DNA of 64,000 nt from Cunninghamia lanceolata (lineage: Eukaryota > Streptophyta > Pinopsida > Cupressales > Cupressaceae): the NCBI GenBank assembly GCA_027924645.1, contig BSBN01001017.1, positions 3,622,501-3,686,500 of the forward strand. The letters are read 5' to 3'. Below, piece after piece: positions 31,725-44,217 of this stretch (its first letter is position 1; each line of letters starts with the position of its first letter). The translations under genes were made by a program, and so were the position numbers. The notes below the pieces were generated by a model. It saw only the letters and a list, made by a program, of their open reading frames with translations, made no database searches and was not told the DNA's origin.

Positions 31725-34700
31725 TGTCATGTCCCCATATTAATCGACTCAACTATGTACTATTCATTCAAATTAAAGATTACATATATTTAAAATATAA
31801 ATACAAATATAATATATATATATTAGTTATTATTATAATAAATATATGTAAATAAACATAAATATTAAATATCATTATTAATATAAATATCAAAATACAA
31901 TACATAGTTATAAATATTAATAATTATCATAATATCTATTATTATATTATAATAGATATAAATTAAATATTATAAATAATTGTTCTATGACAATCAAAAG
32001 AAACAAAGAGGATTGATATCTTTTGCACGACCCAAGTAATAGAAGGGTATCGACAGAAAAGTCATCCACATAAGGAGTCAACGATAAACAATATTTAATA
32101 TCACTTGCAATGGATCAATTAAGAATCGATAAAGGTGGCAATCATATGAACTTAAGAGCAATCAAAAGGTAATAAAGGTGGCGCCAATTATAAGGTTGAG
32201 TTAATAATAATTAAAGATAGCGTCTCTTTGAAACAGCAAATCCCATGAAGAAAACAACTATTGATAAAAGACACTCGGTCAGAGATATAAAAGCAAAATC
32301 GTTGGGCACTGCAATGAAAAAGAATCGAATCCTTCATCAAGCGAACAATCTCATAAATCATCGAACAACAAAGATTCTTACTTATAAGGAGGAACATCAA
32401 AATTCCATCATTCTGCAAGCACATTCCTCAGTCAACAATATATCAATAATCATTCATATTCAGAGGCAGCAAGCAGATATTAAACAATATCTTCAGCAGT
32501 CAACCCTATAAGGTATGTTCCCTAACATGAGTCATATGTCTCACATTTGTGTGACAGATGAGAAATAGATACTCATAAGAATACTTGAATCAAACAGGAT
32601 AGGAATGTTTATGTAATGTTCCGTTTTCTAACTTGATCTTTTACAGTTGACCGTTGGCCTATTCCGGAGACCCGTAGGCTACTCGGAGGTTGAAATTGGG
32701 GTTTAATGTTTGGTGGTTGCTTTTGTTCGTGGATTGTGGTTTGGTTGGCGGTTTCTTTCCGGGTTTGTTCTCCTTAGTCCCTGTTGGTTACGGCTATTTT
32801 TAGTAAGTTCAGGATTGGCACCATAACGGGATTTTGAGAGTGGGGTTGGATTCGTCTTGTCAAGACCTTTCCAACGAGCTATAGATCATTGAATTCCGAC
32901 TTCATCTTGGCCTCCGTTTTAAAGTCCGTAAATTAAACATTATTATTTAATATTAATGTTGTTTTAAAAGAGGGGACTTTAAGGGTGAGGTTGAAAAGGA
33001 GGATTATATTATTTTCCCTCTCACGTTTTATCCCATATGCAAGAGGATTTTAGAGACTCCCAGTTGGAAAAGTATAAAAGGAGGAAGAGTGCTCTCATTT
33101 CGGATCCGAAATCTTGATAATGTTATGCTGCCGAATTGGCCTTGGGATTGCTTCGAGGAATGTATGCCTCCTAGCTTGGCATTGCTTCTCGCTTGAAAGA
33201 TAGCGACTAGTGGTGAAATAGTCTAGTTAGTGAGTTTACATTGGGATTTGTGCATTGTAATAAGCTTTTGGCTTTAGTTCAGTTTTGCATATTAGAGTTT
33301 TTCCGGCATTGCATTTTTAGCTACAGCAGATTTGTGTTTTATTCATAAGTCAAAAAACAACAAAAATATTGTTCTGGGTATTCTCTTATTCTCATTGTCT
33401 GGTCAAGGCGTCACTTTCCTCCAGTTTGCAGATTTTTTTGAGATAGCTGTGATTTTTAAAAGGCAGATCGCCCTTTCTTGAAGGCCGTACCCTCTGCTGA
33501 TGCATTGGAATCTGTGCATAAATAATACATGGCTTTTTGATCTGTTTTCAGTGTTCTATCCTAAGCATCATCATTCTTAGGGAATATTGCATTTTGTTTC
33601 AAATCAGTTGGATGAGTTATGAGGGAGATATGAGCATATGAGTAAATTCATAGTTTGCTGGTTTTAATTTAAAGGTGAATGAGATTCATTTTGTAAACTG
33701 ACAGTAGTACTGGCAGTAATTCTCAATCTTGTTCAATTCTGATTTGTAATGCTCAACTCTACTTCCAGTATTTGCTTTTGTATTTACTTTACCTCCGCCC
33801 TATGGTAGCTACTTTCCCATTCCGGGATAGAAAGCACATTCTGGGTGTTGAGTACTTTCAGCATTACAGTTATTTCTTTCAAGCATTGTAATTTGTAATA
33901 CTCCGCCATATGGTCGCCTCAACTCCATATTGGATTGGGTAGCACATACTTGGTGTCGAGTTCTCTTTCAGTACTTAGTGTAGAAGACCCTCTGACCATA
34001 TGCTCGCCATCATTGGCGCCATTCTTGGTTAGAGTTATTGCATAAGCATTTTGATTAAGATCCTCTGACCAATGCTCACACCTTGCCCACATCGGGATCC
34101 TGGTGTACATTCTGGTTAGAGTTGCTTCAGCAACGTTTTGGTTTAGCTGCTAACCTTAACGGGTGCATTGGTTTGTAATTTGTAATTTGAAAAAACAAAA
34201 AAATTTGGCTCGGAATATTTCAGTTTATCGTAGAAATAAGAGTTCATCATAGAACGAGAACGTTTATATATGTTAGGATAAGAATGTTTATAGTTCTAAT
34301 GGTATGAACATATTCCTAACCATAATAGAATAAAAATGTCCATAACATGATAGACTAAGAAAGCTTATAATCATATTAGCATGATGAACATTATTATATG
34401 ATGCCAAGTAATTAGAATGGCAATCAATGAGGTAGTAAAAGTTGGGTACCCATAGAGGAACAATATGATCAATTGTACCATCTCATGATCCATGGAGATC
34501 ACGAGATAGTAAGGATAAGTTCTTAAAGGACATGATACATAATTCTAAACATAGAATACCCGAGATGAGAATAAGAGCCTCACCATTAATCTATCACCCT
34601 ACGAGTAAGGTGGTGAGTTAGGGAAGGGCGGTTTAAGATCTAGCACCTAGGTGACTCTCAAGTGGGTGAAGTATCACCAGCTGCATAGCATGAAGCCCCT

Positions 34701-35208
34701 TGAGCCAAGTGGTGAAGTATCGCTGGCTGCATAGCGTGAAGACCTTGGGCCAATGCTTGCATAGACTAATTATTATGGTTTAACGGTAGGTGACTCTCAA
34801 GAGGGTGAAGTATCGCCAGATGTATAGCGTGAAGCCCCTTGAGCCAAGAGGTGAAGAATTGCCGGATGTAGCAATGAAACCCTTGGGCCTATGGCAGTGG
34901 GTCTCGTTATACCAGCACCCTAACGTAACCGTACTCATATGGGGTGGGTGAAGTAGAGTAGATTAACGATTAGGCACTAGAAAGACTCTCTCGAGGTATA
35001 TTTTGAAAATCTCTATATGATAGAAATAAGAAAATGTGAAATGCATATATGTAATGAACTTTGATATTGATTATGATTATGTGGTTACTAACCCTAATTG
35101 CAATATGTTGATATTATTAGGATTTATTGATTACTAATGTTCTCTTTTACAAGTCAAAATTGTGTGCAAGGTTAAGAAATTTTGAACTGCGTAAAAGGAG
35201 ACATTACA
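31725..35208 (+). repeat. 3' LTR of Element 2, interrupted
   Basis: Matches the 5' LTR on both sides of the solo LTR at 32612-34222. Ends GGAGACATTACA. Confidence 0.92.
32612..34222 (+). mobile_element. solo LTR inside the 3' LTR of Element 2
   Basis: TGTAATGTTCCG...CGGAATATTTCA, 1,611 bp, perfect TSD gttta (32607-32611 and 34223-34227). The uninterrupted target is visible in the 5' LTR (near 28252). TATA box TATAAAAGG at 33073-33081. Same family as 11603-13196, opposite orientation. Confidence 0.93.
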
Positions 35209-35300
35209 GACTCATGCAAAGAAGATTGTGGATGTAAGTCCACAATTCAAAAACTTGGACTTGGCAAAAACTCCAGAAGCCAAAATTTTGATTTGAACTC
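35209..35300 (+). pseudogene. hAT transposase fragment (right part)
   Basis: Continues the frame from 27361 after the TSD: FWTHAKKIVDVSPQFKNLD fits the hAT segment after the DUF659 core. Cut after 92 bp by Element B. Confidence 0.55.
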
Positions 35301-36194
35301 TGTTGTGACGTTTCCACACATCACCCCATTGCAAATGGGGACCCCCTCTTTTGCTCGCTTTCGCTGTCGTTTTCGCTTTGATCTTGCAGTTTCTTGTCCT
35401 GACCCATCAAGCTAGGAAAGAATGTCCTAGCAGTTAGCTCACTGGGAACATTAGGAGTGCTTGAAGTAGTGAAGAAAAGAGTGATTCTCTTGAGGATGAA
35501 TAATGCCCTACCTATCATTTCTCGATTAAATCTGGGCGGTCCATGGAAGGAATCCATCATTCCATAGAAGAAGTCCAAATGCTTCGCACTCAGCATAAGA
35601 CTCCGTGATGAATAAGGAATCATGTTCCAACACTCCAGTCCAGAGGTTCCTGTTCCAACACTCCAATCCAGAAGTTCCTGTTCCAATCCAAAATCCTGTC
35701 CGGAAGTCCAACTCAGAATCCTATTCCAGAAGTCTAATCCGGATTCCAGTCCAGGAATCCAGTCCAGAAGTTCGATCCAGGGTCCTGTCCGGAAGTTCCT
35801 ATCCCTAAATCCTATTCCAAGGAATCCCTGCCCGGAATCCTGTTCCAAGGTCTATCCGGATTCCTATCCCAACCAAGGTCCTGCATTCAACAAAGCCTGT
35901 CACTCCTTGGCATGATCATCTTTCCATCATGGAACTCAGTTCCCGAGCCGACAGCCCTCTCGTGCAGGACTAATCCAAAGGATATCCTTCTGATCCCAAT
36001 CCGGGACTCAATCTTAGATCATAACTCGGAGGATTTCCAAATCAATAGAATTTTTCGGGACTTAGAACATTTTCGAGAAAAAACATGTATCCAAGGCACC
36101 CCTCCGGAAGACTGGAATTATGCACAGGAATATTCCTGTCACATATTCCGGTACCAACTGGAATATGCACCCAGGGAAGAAATCTCTTCCTAGT

Positions 36195-36235
36195 CGCATA
36201 ATCCAGTAGGTATCCAGTACCTACTGGATTATGCG
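36195..36235. repeat. 18-bp perfect inverted repeat
   Basis: Arms cgcataatccagtaggta (36195-36212) and tacctactggattatgcg (36218-36235) around a 5-bp loop, tccag. It is the longest perfect dyad seen in the window and a longer relative of those at 2698-2835. Confidence 0.92.
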
Positions 36236-36363
36236 CCCCAAGATCAGGAGTGTCCCGTTCCAAGGTCCTGTCCAGTCTGGACTATGCAGTTGGCATGAAA
36301 ATCACTCCCTGACTTCTCTGCAGATGCTGGAATCAAAGAATTCACAGTCTGGTTGGAAAAATT

Positions 36364-36650
36364 CACCATGAAAATGGGAGATTCCTTGAGGGGATGGAAG
36401 AAAAGAAAACTCCGTGTTTCGGATCCCTTGTCGTCATTAAACCTCCGTAAAGCAGCTAGAGTTCACCTTCTGCAAATTTCACCATGAAAATGGGAGATTC
36501 CTTGAGGGGATGGAAGAAACGAAAACTCCGTTTTCCGGATCTCGTGTCGTCATTGAACCTCCGTAAGGCAACTAGAGTTCACCTTCTGCAAATTTCACCA
36601 TGAAAATGGGAGATTCCTTGAGGGGATGGAAGAAACGAGAACTCCTTGTT
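36364..36650 (+). repeat. three ~116-bp tandem units
   Basis: Units start 'caccatgaaaatgggagatt' near 36364, 36479 and 36596 and include 'gaggggatggaagaaa'. They correspond to 2955-3190 in Element A. Confidence 0.85.
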
Positions 36651-36769
36651 TTGGATCCCAACCTCTGAGATGAACCTCTAATCAAACACCCAAAAGTCCA
36701 CCCTTTGCGAAAAAGTGAACAGCAGGATAAATCCTTAGTCAAAATCAGGCTCAAAAGTCCAAGTCGCAT

Positions 36770-37260
36770 TATCTAGTTGAGGGTGGAATCTGCGCCCAAG
36801 AGAGCTTTTTGTCTAGGTCGCAAAATCCACTTCCCCTTGGAATTTGCACTCCTGGAGGTTTTTTGTCCAAGTCGCACATTCCTGACCCAGGTGGAATTTG
36901 CGCTCCTAGACAGCAGGATTCCAGTTCCCTTTGAAAAATGCAAAATAAGATAATTCATGTCCAGAATGAAAGAAGCAACCTTCCATCTGAGTGAGATTCC
37001 ACAGGAGAAAATTTCCAAGACTTACCAAAATTTTGGCAAGGAAACCTGAAAGAATGAAGAAATCTGGACTCTGGACAAAAGTGTCCCTGGTCACAAAATC
37101 CATGACCAGGTGGATTATGCGCCCATGGAAGAAATTTGTCCTGAGTGCAAAATCCAGGACCAACTAGATTATGCGCTCCTGGACAAGTGGAATTCCAAGA
37201 CCTTAAGGAATCCCCAACCAGAAGGAATCCCCAACCAAGTGGAATATGTGCTCCAGGACA
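36770..37260. repeat. dispersed dyad units
   Basis: Variants of 'gtcgcaaaatcc', 'ggaatttgcgctcc' and 'tggattatgcgccc' with 'ttttgtcc' recur here in looser spacing than the 55-bp array of Element A. Confidence 0.7.
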
Positions 37261-37518
37261 TGTGAAAATCCCCGACCACCTAGAAATTGCTCCCTGACCT
37301 GGAAATTCCTCTTGTCCATGCCTGGCAACCCTAGAATGAAGGAAAAGTTAGTCGAACATGAAGAATGCCGGAGAATGATGAAAATCCTCTATTTGTTCAG
37401 GAGTTCATAAGTCAAATCTATCAAATCTTGCAAGTTTATTTCATGTTTTATCTTTTGATTGCTTTGCATTTAAGGATCTTGCCCATCGTGACTACTCGAG
37501 GTTTCCCTTATTTTGCAG

Positions 37519-37974
37519 GAATCCAAGACGAGGATGAGTTCCATGAGGAGGACGAACAAGGATGATCTAGGACAATCAGGATGGATACAGAGAGTTCAAG
37601 CATCGGAGGATGACCATTTAAGGATCCAAGAGCTCCAATAACAAGAAGACTACACATGCATACCAAGGGAAGATGAAGGCATTGATTTCATCAGCACGCC
37701 CCTCTCTTCCAACGCTCAACATGACTGGCGCAATGAAGGCAACGTCAAGGATTCCAGCTCCGGACAAGAGGATCAATCCTTGGAAAACCAGGAGGATGCA
37801 CTTCAAGTTCACCATCCATCGAGAAGAACGAGAATCCACGCCAAGGGCAAGGATTCGTGCCAATACGAGAATCCAAAGGGAAATGCAACAGGGATGGAAT
37901 TTCAATTCCAAAGTACACAGCACTGCAACAAAATTCCAAGGATCACTCCAAGAGTTCCATCAGGATTGACTTGA
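37519..37974 (+). other. short open frames in Element B, probably non-coding
   Basis: After an acceptor-like site at 37517-37518 there is a frame of about 110 codons (37642-37974) with no recognisable motif. It does not resemble the Element A protein. Codon content is repetitive and Q/S-rich. Confidence 0.3.
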
Positions 37975-38829
37975 TTTCCATCCTGGAAGGAATTCCACAG
38001 CAAAAGTTCCTTGACCCCTAGATTATGCGCCCAGGAAGAAAATCATTCCAGGTCGCAAAATCTTGTTCTAGGTGGAATTTGTGACCTAGACAGGTGGATT
38101 CCAGGACACAATGGAATTTGCGACCAAGGAGCAGGACAAATAGACAGTTGACTAGTCTCACCTACCTACCAAGCAGCTTAGTCAGCCTGGCGTCCAAGAC
38201 AAGTGGCAACTTTTCATCCAAGGCAGGTGGCGTCCAGGACAGGTGGCAGCATCCCATGGAGCCTATGCCTTGTTTTCCTTGGAAGAGATAGTGAAATCCA
38301 AGCCTTTTCGTGGAAGAAACAGTGAAATCCCAGTCTCCCTGTTGAAGCAGTAGGTTCCAGGTTGTCCATTTGCGAAGGAGTTTCATTCATCCACCAATCC
38401 GAGTCCCAGGAGTGAATTCCATGTCCATGGAGGAGTAATCCCACGTAAGTCCCCCTTGTGATTACCAGCAAATCACATCATTCCACTGAGTCTATCCCTA
38501 TGCACGTCAAGACCTGGCACAAAAGGAACCTTGGAGCAGTCTCATTCGATCACGTAGTTCAACGTCTGAGAAGCTTTATTCAAGAGAGGATAGAATACTC
38601 GTTTTATTCTAATGTTTGTTGCAGTGACAAAAACACTCATCAACAAACTCAAGACTAGGAAAAAACTTAGCATATTAAAAAGATACATAAATTTGTAAAA
38701 TAAACTTAAATATTGAATTTAGAGAACTCATAGATAGTTTTTCTATCATTTTTAGACCAAAAAAGAAGTACAATGCACATCATAGTGTCATATATAATAT
38801 AGTTATTTTACAAATTTCTCCTTTGACTA

Positions 38830-39335
38830 AAGTTCTTCAATGGTGGTACCCTCAAACTAGATAGAAAATATTCCTCCTCAAGAACAATATCATCCTCAAG
38901 TATATCATGATTGTCATCCAAATGCTTCCAACTCAGCTCGCCTGCACTTTGTTGCCCATTTTATTGCTTTCCTCTCAAAATCAATGATTTCCTCCATAGA
39001 AAACATGGGATCCACATCCTTGCCAATCCAATTCAAATATAGACTAATGTCATCCAAGTCAAATACATCATGAGTCTTCTTGCCCTCCACCTTTTTGACA
39101 TGAAGCCAAAGGTTGTGCTACAGAGAAACAATGTCATTGAGGCACTTTTGGGTCAACCTATTGCACTTCATGTAAATGGCCTCAAATGTGCTATGTCCAA
39201 TTGCCTCACCTCTCAGAGAACAAATGCTATCTTTTGGATGGATAGTCACGGTCATTGTTCTCATCATCTGCTAGTCAAAGTTGTAACTAGTACTTGTGGC
39301 AGAGGAAGCAAGGGCAACTATAGCTCAGTTTAGTT
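38830..39335 (-). pseudogene. hAT transposase C-terminal (dimerisation) fragment
   Basis: The minus strand reads STFEAIYMKCNRLTQKCLND, DLDDISLYLNWIGKD, IDFERKAIKWATKCR and an acidic tail. This is the C-terminal dimerisation region of plant hAT transposases (CERNWSxFExIHTKKRNRL...) and resembles the tail at 57943-58440. In-frame stops occur. Orientation is opposite to the hAT piece at 26730, so it is a different copy. Confidence 0.75.
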
Positions 39336-39429
39336 GGAAAGGAACCAAATCCACTAGGAATCAGTTCAATTGGGAAGGAACTAAATTCACCTTGGGTGAG
39401 GGAATAATGGAACCAGATTCAGTCATGGA

Positions 39430-39550
39430 AGCGCTCGGCCACCCCTATCTCTATTTCCTAAAGTCAATCATTCATGTCCTCGGCCGCCCCTACCTCTATT
39501 TCCTAAAGTCATTTATGCAATCATCCTTACCTCTATTCCCTAAAGTCAGT
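39430..39550. repeat. minisatellite, left part
   Basis: Two to three copies of a roughly 45-bp unit with 'ggccacccctatctctattt' and 'cctaaagtcat'. It is split at 39550 by Element 1 and continues at 48813-48877. Confidence 0.75.
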
Positions 39551-39703
39551 TGTAATGTCCTGACCCAAATTTTTTTGATAAACTTACAAATAATTTCACA
39601 TTTGACTCAGAGACATTTCGTCAAACAGTTTGCAGCCCACTGAGTTTATATATATATATTTCAACCAGGTTATAATGCATTTCAATCAAACACAGAAGAT
39701 TAT

Positions 39704-40633
39704 TGTGATGTCCCTCCTTGATATAGATAATCCGAGTGAACAAAGGCACCAACTACTCCTAGTTGATCAGGTTTCAAACACCGAAGATTGCAAGAATACA
39801 CTTCCTTCATATGGCCGACTCCACCTTTGTACATATGCATCAAAGTAAATATGATTGATGAAATTACTAAGTGTCGATGGGAGAAGAAGTCATCTACACA
39901 AGAGAAGCAATGAATAATAATATTTAATATCAATTACAAGACAATCGGTTAAGGATCCCAAAGGCAGCGATCCTATAGAAGACGGCAAAATAGTTATTAT
40001 ATGCGTAAGGGACAATGATTAACATTTGGATCGGTCTTCACAAAAGATAACAACGAATACACTAAAGGATGATATTAATGAATAAAAGGAAAGTCAACTA
40101 TCATTGTTTATAATTACCAAAGGTAGCACTCGAATCCCATATAACAAATACAAAAGAGTGCAATCCATAAGGAAAGCATGAAGGCAAGGATCGCTCTTTG
40201 TTAAACGAATATGATAACTAGCGTCGCCTAAACTAAGGTAATGAAGCACCATCATAGAGGGAGGCGACTATTGGATAGAAAGACAAGATCCAAGATATAT
40301 ATGGGGGATCGTGAGACAGCAATGAGGCATCGATTAATCTGAGCAATTATAATATTCATTAAACATGAGCAGCAAGGAATACATTGAATAATATCATCAA
40401 CAGTCATATCATTATAGAATCTAAAACACTTCACATTTCTCATATCATCAGCAAATATTCAATAACGTTCAACAATCCCTCCACATCTCCTACCAGCAGA
40501 TTATATTATTCATTTCCAAGATCAGCCATTATAGCATCATTCAGTCTCAACATTACAAGGTATTCATATCAGCACTTCTTAGCAAACAATAACATTATTT
40601 ATTGAGCATTATTATCAAGCAATTCAGTCAAGA

Positions 40634-40672
<39 letters not shown>

Positions 40673-41428
40673 TAAATCTGATATATTAGAGGCTGCATAC
40701 TGTCAGATATTATCCATCCAATAAGGGTGATATATTATCTAGTTCCCATTGAAGGAACTATATTCATAAGAAAGTATTATCTTCGTGATCCATAGGATCA
40801 CTAGAATATCTCAAATCATTCGAAAAGACGAATCTTATATCGGTACGATCTCTCTAACCTTAAATAATTATACTCATGATATACGAGGGATGAGTGCGGC
40901 CTTGCCGCGTCATTAATCTTTATCTATTGCCCCTATGAGGACGTTTGGGTTATTAAGGAAGGATGGTTTATTATTATTATTAATAAGTCTTACACGGTAG
41001 GTGACTCCCAAGTGGTGAAGTATTGCCGGGTGAGCATGAAACCCTTGAGCCAAGTGGTGAAGTATTGCCCAGTGAGCATGAAACCCTTAGGCCTATGGTA
41101 GTGGAGCATTGTTATCTAGCGCCTTAACAAGTATATACCCCGTCTCCGCTAGGGTTGATGATTAGGTTAGATTAACAACCGGGCACGACAATCGCCATTC
41201 CCAAAGTATATCATGAGGCCTAAATATGGTAAAAGAATAAGTATGAGAAAATATATAATTGGATATATGTATTTGTTCATTATTATCAATGATGATCATG
41301 ATGTTACTAACCTTAATTATTATGTATTGATCTCATTATTGATCTCTAATATTGCTAATGTTCCTTTCTAGAAGTTATTCTTGTGTGCAAGGTGAAGAAA
41401 TCAAGATATCCTAAAAGGGGACATTACA
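39704..41428 (+). mobile_element. solo LTR inside the 3' LTR of Element 1
   Basis: TGTGATGTCCCT...GGGGACATTACA, 1,725 bp, perfect TSD attat (39699-39703 and 41429-41433). The empty site is seen in the other LTR (near 47518). Related to the Element 2 LTR family: it carries the 'gtgaagtattgccgg' and 'gagcatgaaaccctt' modules at 40998-41100. Confidence 0.93.
40634..40672. repeat. (AT)n-(AG)n microsatellite
   Basis: About 10 AT units followed by about 9 AG units within the solo LTR. Confidence 0.9.
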
Positions 41429-42723
41429 ATTATGTAGAAATGATTTCTTTGAATCAGAATGATATTGTCTCTATATTTCAGATTCAAATGTACACACAGC
41501 TGATTACAATAAACTGATAAATTTCAGAAATACAAGTTTGAAGATAAAATTATTTCTGACCTCAACAATTTGATGATGAATGCACAAAAATCAGAAATAA
41601 CTTCTAATTGAAGATAGCAGCTGCAACAATCCTTAATTTCTTCAAGATTATCATTAAATATCAAGATCTCCTTCAAAAAGTATGCACCTGCCTTTAGAGT
41701 GGACGGCTGTAGGGAAGAGTATTCCCTAGGCTGTGATTTGCACTAGGAAGTTGCGGCTAGTATCAAAGGAACCTTTCTGAGCCTTCAAACATTAAATCAC
41801 CCCCTTCCAAGTTTAGACGCTCCCTTTTGGACTTGTACAGTCAGCAATTTGGGACCCACAATACCTTACATCACCTTCTAACTCCTTGCTAAGCTACGGC
41901 TAGGTTCAAAGTCTCCCAAAGAAGAATCGCACCTTGTAAATAATGAGAAGATGTTGCTTTCAAATAGGTGCAGTCAACTTTCTACTTCATCCAAACCCAT
42001 GTGTCCTCTTTGCACTTTAGACCCAAGTTGGTAAGGTAAGGCAAAAGCAAACCCAATATTGGTGTCTAGAAATATAGGGTATAAACCCTTGTTAAAAACG
42101 CCTCTCAACAACAATCTCGCCAAACTTCATAAAATTTATTATGTCACAAATCTCAATAAATTCTATTTTGCAGTGCTCCGGGAGGTAAAACACAAAAATC
42201 TGAAAATGATATGAACTTCTTAGCACAACTTCTTCAAATCTTAAACCGTTCTACACACTTGTGAATCCTGTATGGGTTCACCAAGGATTTAGCTAGGTGG
42301 GTTTTTGTCCACGAAACCAAATCCGCTTCGTCCAAGGCTGAAAAACTAAACAAATTGCTCAATTTCTGAATATGGTTTCAAGAAAATGAAAATGTCAAGA
42401 AGTCGTCTCTTTTCCCCTAACTCCTGTTATATCTTTTTGAGAGAAAATACTTTATTTTCTTTTATTTCTTTTCTCTTTTCCCGCTCAACTCATAAAGTGT
42501 CCTTTTAAATTAATTTTCACTTTTGACACTTTATAAAGTCACTTTAATTTTCCTTGTTCAGCTTAATAATTAATTAAATATAAGCAATTCTTAGAAATGA
42601 CTTAGGACGACTTATAATTTAATAAATTAAATATTCCCTTTGTTACCATCCCAAATAGCCTACGAGAATTAAAATAGGCTAAGGGTCTTCACTCATGTTC
42701 ACACCTAAGAAGGGGACATTACA

Positions 42724-42760
42724 ATCATCCCTTCCCGAAATTGCTTTTCCCCAAGCAATT
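42724..42760 (-). promoter_or_regulatory. PPT and hairpin of Element 1
   Basis: Minus strand: hairpin with arms aattgctt/aagcaatt (42739-42760), then CGGGAAGGGATGAT, adjoining the 3' LTR. Confidence 0.8.
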
Positions 42761-43296
42761 GCAAATTTGGGTGCTGAAGTATCTGCTTGCCTTCCCAAGT
42801 GGCATCCTCTGGTGGCAAGTCCCTCCATTGAATCAAATTTCCTTGATGATCCTACTCCTCAATCTCCTCTCCCTGACATTCAGAATAGCCTCAAGAACCA
42901 ATATCAATTTGCCCTCTTCATCCAATGGTGGAAGCTCAGGAGAAGGTATAATATGCTGCCCAAGTGCCCTTTTGAGGCACGAAACATGAAATACATTGTG
43001 GATCTTGCTATTCTCAGGCAACTCCAACTCATAAGCAAACTCTCCTATCCTCCACACAACTCTGTATGGTTGCAACCGTAAGAAAACCAAGTCCCCTATC
43101 TCAAAAGACCTCTTAATTTTGTGCCTATCTGCATAGACCTTCTCCTGATTCTAAGCCTATTGGAGATTATCCTTAAGTGATTTCAAAATATTTTGACTCT
43201 CCTGAACCCAACCTTTGGCCTTTGGAACTCGGTTTTCATCAAATGCCAAATCCACAAAATATGTAGCATCATAGCCATACAAAGCCCTGAAAGGAG
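42730..43296 (-). pseudogene. integrase C-terminus and chromodomain (Element 1)
   Basis: The minus strand contains FLRLQPYRVVWRIGEFAYEL (GPY/F-like module), NVFHVSCLKRALG and LPPLDEEGKLILVLEAILNV, then, after a frameshift near 42835, a WRDLPPEDATWE chromodomain end. The chromodomain binds modified histone and steers integration. Same layout as 56870-57382 of Element 4. Confidence 0.88.
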
Positions 43297-44217
43297 TCAT
43301 GCCAATTGACATGTGATGGGTGGTATTATAGCAATCTCACCCAAATATAACCATCTAATCCAAGCCTTCTGCTGCCCCGAAACGTAGTTACACAAGTAAC
43401 CTTCCACCCATTTATTAACAATCTCTGTCTGCCCATCTATCTGCGAATGATAACTAGTGCTTGGAGATAACTCAATACCTATTAATCTGAAGAGCTCCCA
43501 CCAAAACATACTAAGAAACCTGCTATCCCGATCATTAACAATGTTCCTGGGTAGACCATGGAGTCTAAACACCTCTCTAAAGAACAACTCCGCAACTTGA
43601 TGTACTTTATACTTTGAAGATATGGCGAAGAAGTGAGCATATTTAGTCAACTTGTCAACCACCACAAAGATACAATCTTTGCCCTACACCCATGGAAGAC
43701 CTATAATAAAGTCCATAGATATACTTTCCCACTTCTGCTTAGGAATAGATAAGGGCTGCAATAAACCTGTTGGGAAAGTATGCTCTGACTTGTTCTACTG
43801 ACAAGTCAAACACTCTCTAACAAGTCGCAAGACATCATCCTTGAGACCCTTCAAAGTGTATCTCTCTCTAATTTGTTTGTATGTCTTGAAATAACCTGGA
43901 TGTCCTGCTAGAGGTGTGTCATGGATAGCTCTCAAAATCTTCTCCTTCATTTTTGATTCAAGAACAAGGTAGATTCTATCCTTATATAAAATAAGATCAT
44001 CCACCACCCTGTACCTGTCATCTTGAACCTTTTCTTCCATGACATCACAAGCAAAAGTATTCTTGTAATACTCCACCAAGAGATGAGACTTCCAATCCGT
44101 TGAAATCTCAAACATGGAGCACAAAGTAGGTTTCCTAGATAAGGCATCAACAACTACATTATTTTTTCCCTTAACATACTCTATGTCAAAATCATATGCC
44201 TGTAATTTGCTTACCAT
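43297..44217 (-). pseudogene. integrase zinc-binding and catalytic core (Element 1)
   Basis: The zinc-binding HHCC part is HDTPLAGHPGYFKTYKQ...CLTCQ. The core shows the catalytic triad: [18 protein letters not shown] and DGQTEIVNKW (D, D, E). Stops occur at about 43792 and 43685, and the frame is lost near 43330. It joins viral DNA ends to the host genome and makes the 5-bp TSD. Confidence 0.9.

Larger units (their letters stand above)
27362..35208 (+). mobile_element. Element 2: complete non-coding LTR retrotransposon
   Basis: Two LTRs (27362-29242 and 31725-35208), PBS, PPT and perfect TSD gactc (27357-27361 and 35209-35213). The internal region of 2,482 bp has no gag or pol, only a tandem array and non-coding sequence. 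Once the nested solo LTR is removed the LTRs are 1,881 and 1,868 bp and highly similar throughout. It must have been mobilised by proteins in trans; the PBS and the hairpin-PPT module match those of the chromoviruses here. Confidence 0.92.
35301..38645 (+). mobile_element. Element B: 3.3-kb relative of Element A without the gene
   Basis: TGTTGTGACG...CATCAACA with perfect TSD aactc (35296-35300 and 38646-38650). The head (35301-37300) matches 1988-4140 of Element A in order, with different repeat copy numbers, and the tail (38256-38645) is near-identical to 9095-9486. The A gene, its TATA box and leader are absent; 37300-38250 has other non-coding or short-frame sequence, including an acceptor-like tattttgcag at 37509-37518. 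It shows that the A/B ends move as a unit. Confidence 0.85.
39551..42723 (-). repeat. 3' LTR of Element 1, interrupted
   Basis: TGTAATGTCCTG...GGGGACATTACA. Without the solo LTR and its TSD copy it is 1,443 bp, against 1,441 bp for the 5' LTR, with clear similarity from end to end. Confidence 0.93.

Noticed and set aside
37642..37974. 110-codon frame in Element B as a remnant of the Element A protein
   Set aside because: No similarity to the A frame could be seen, and the stretch is low in complexity.
42695..43081. Plus-strand frames over 42695-43081, 46127-46318 and 62759-63250
   Set aside because: Antisense shadows of integrase, gag and RT of Elements 1 and 4.
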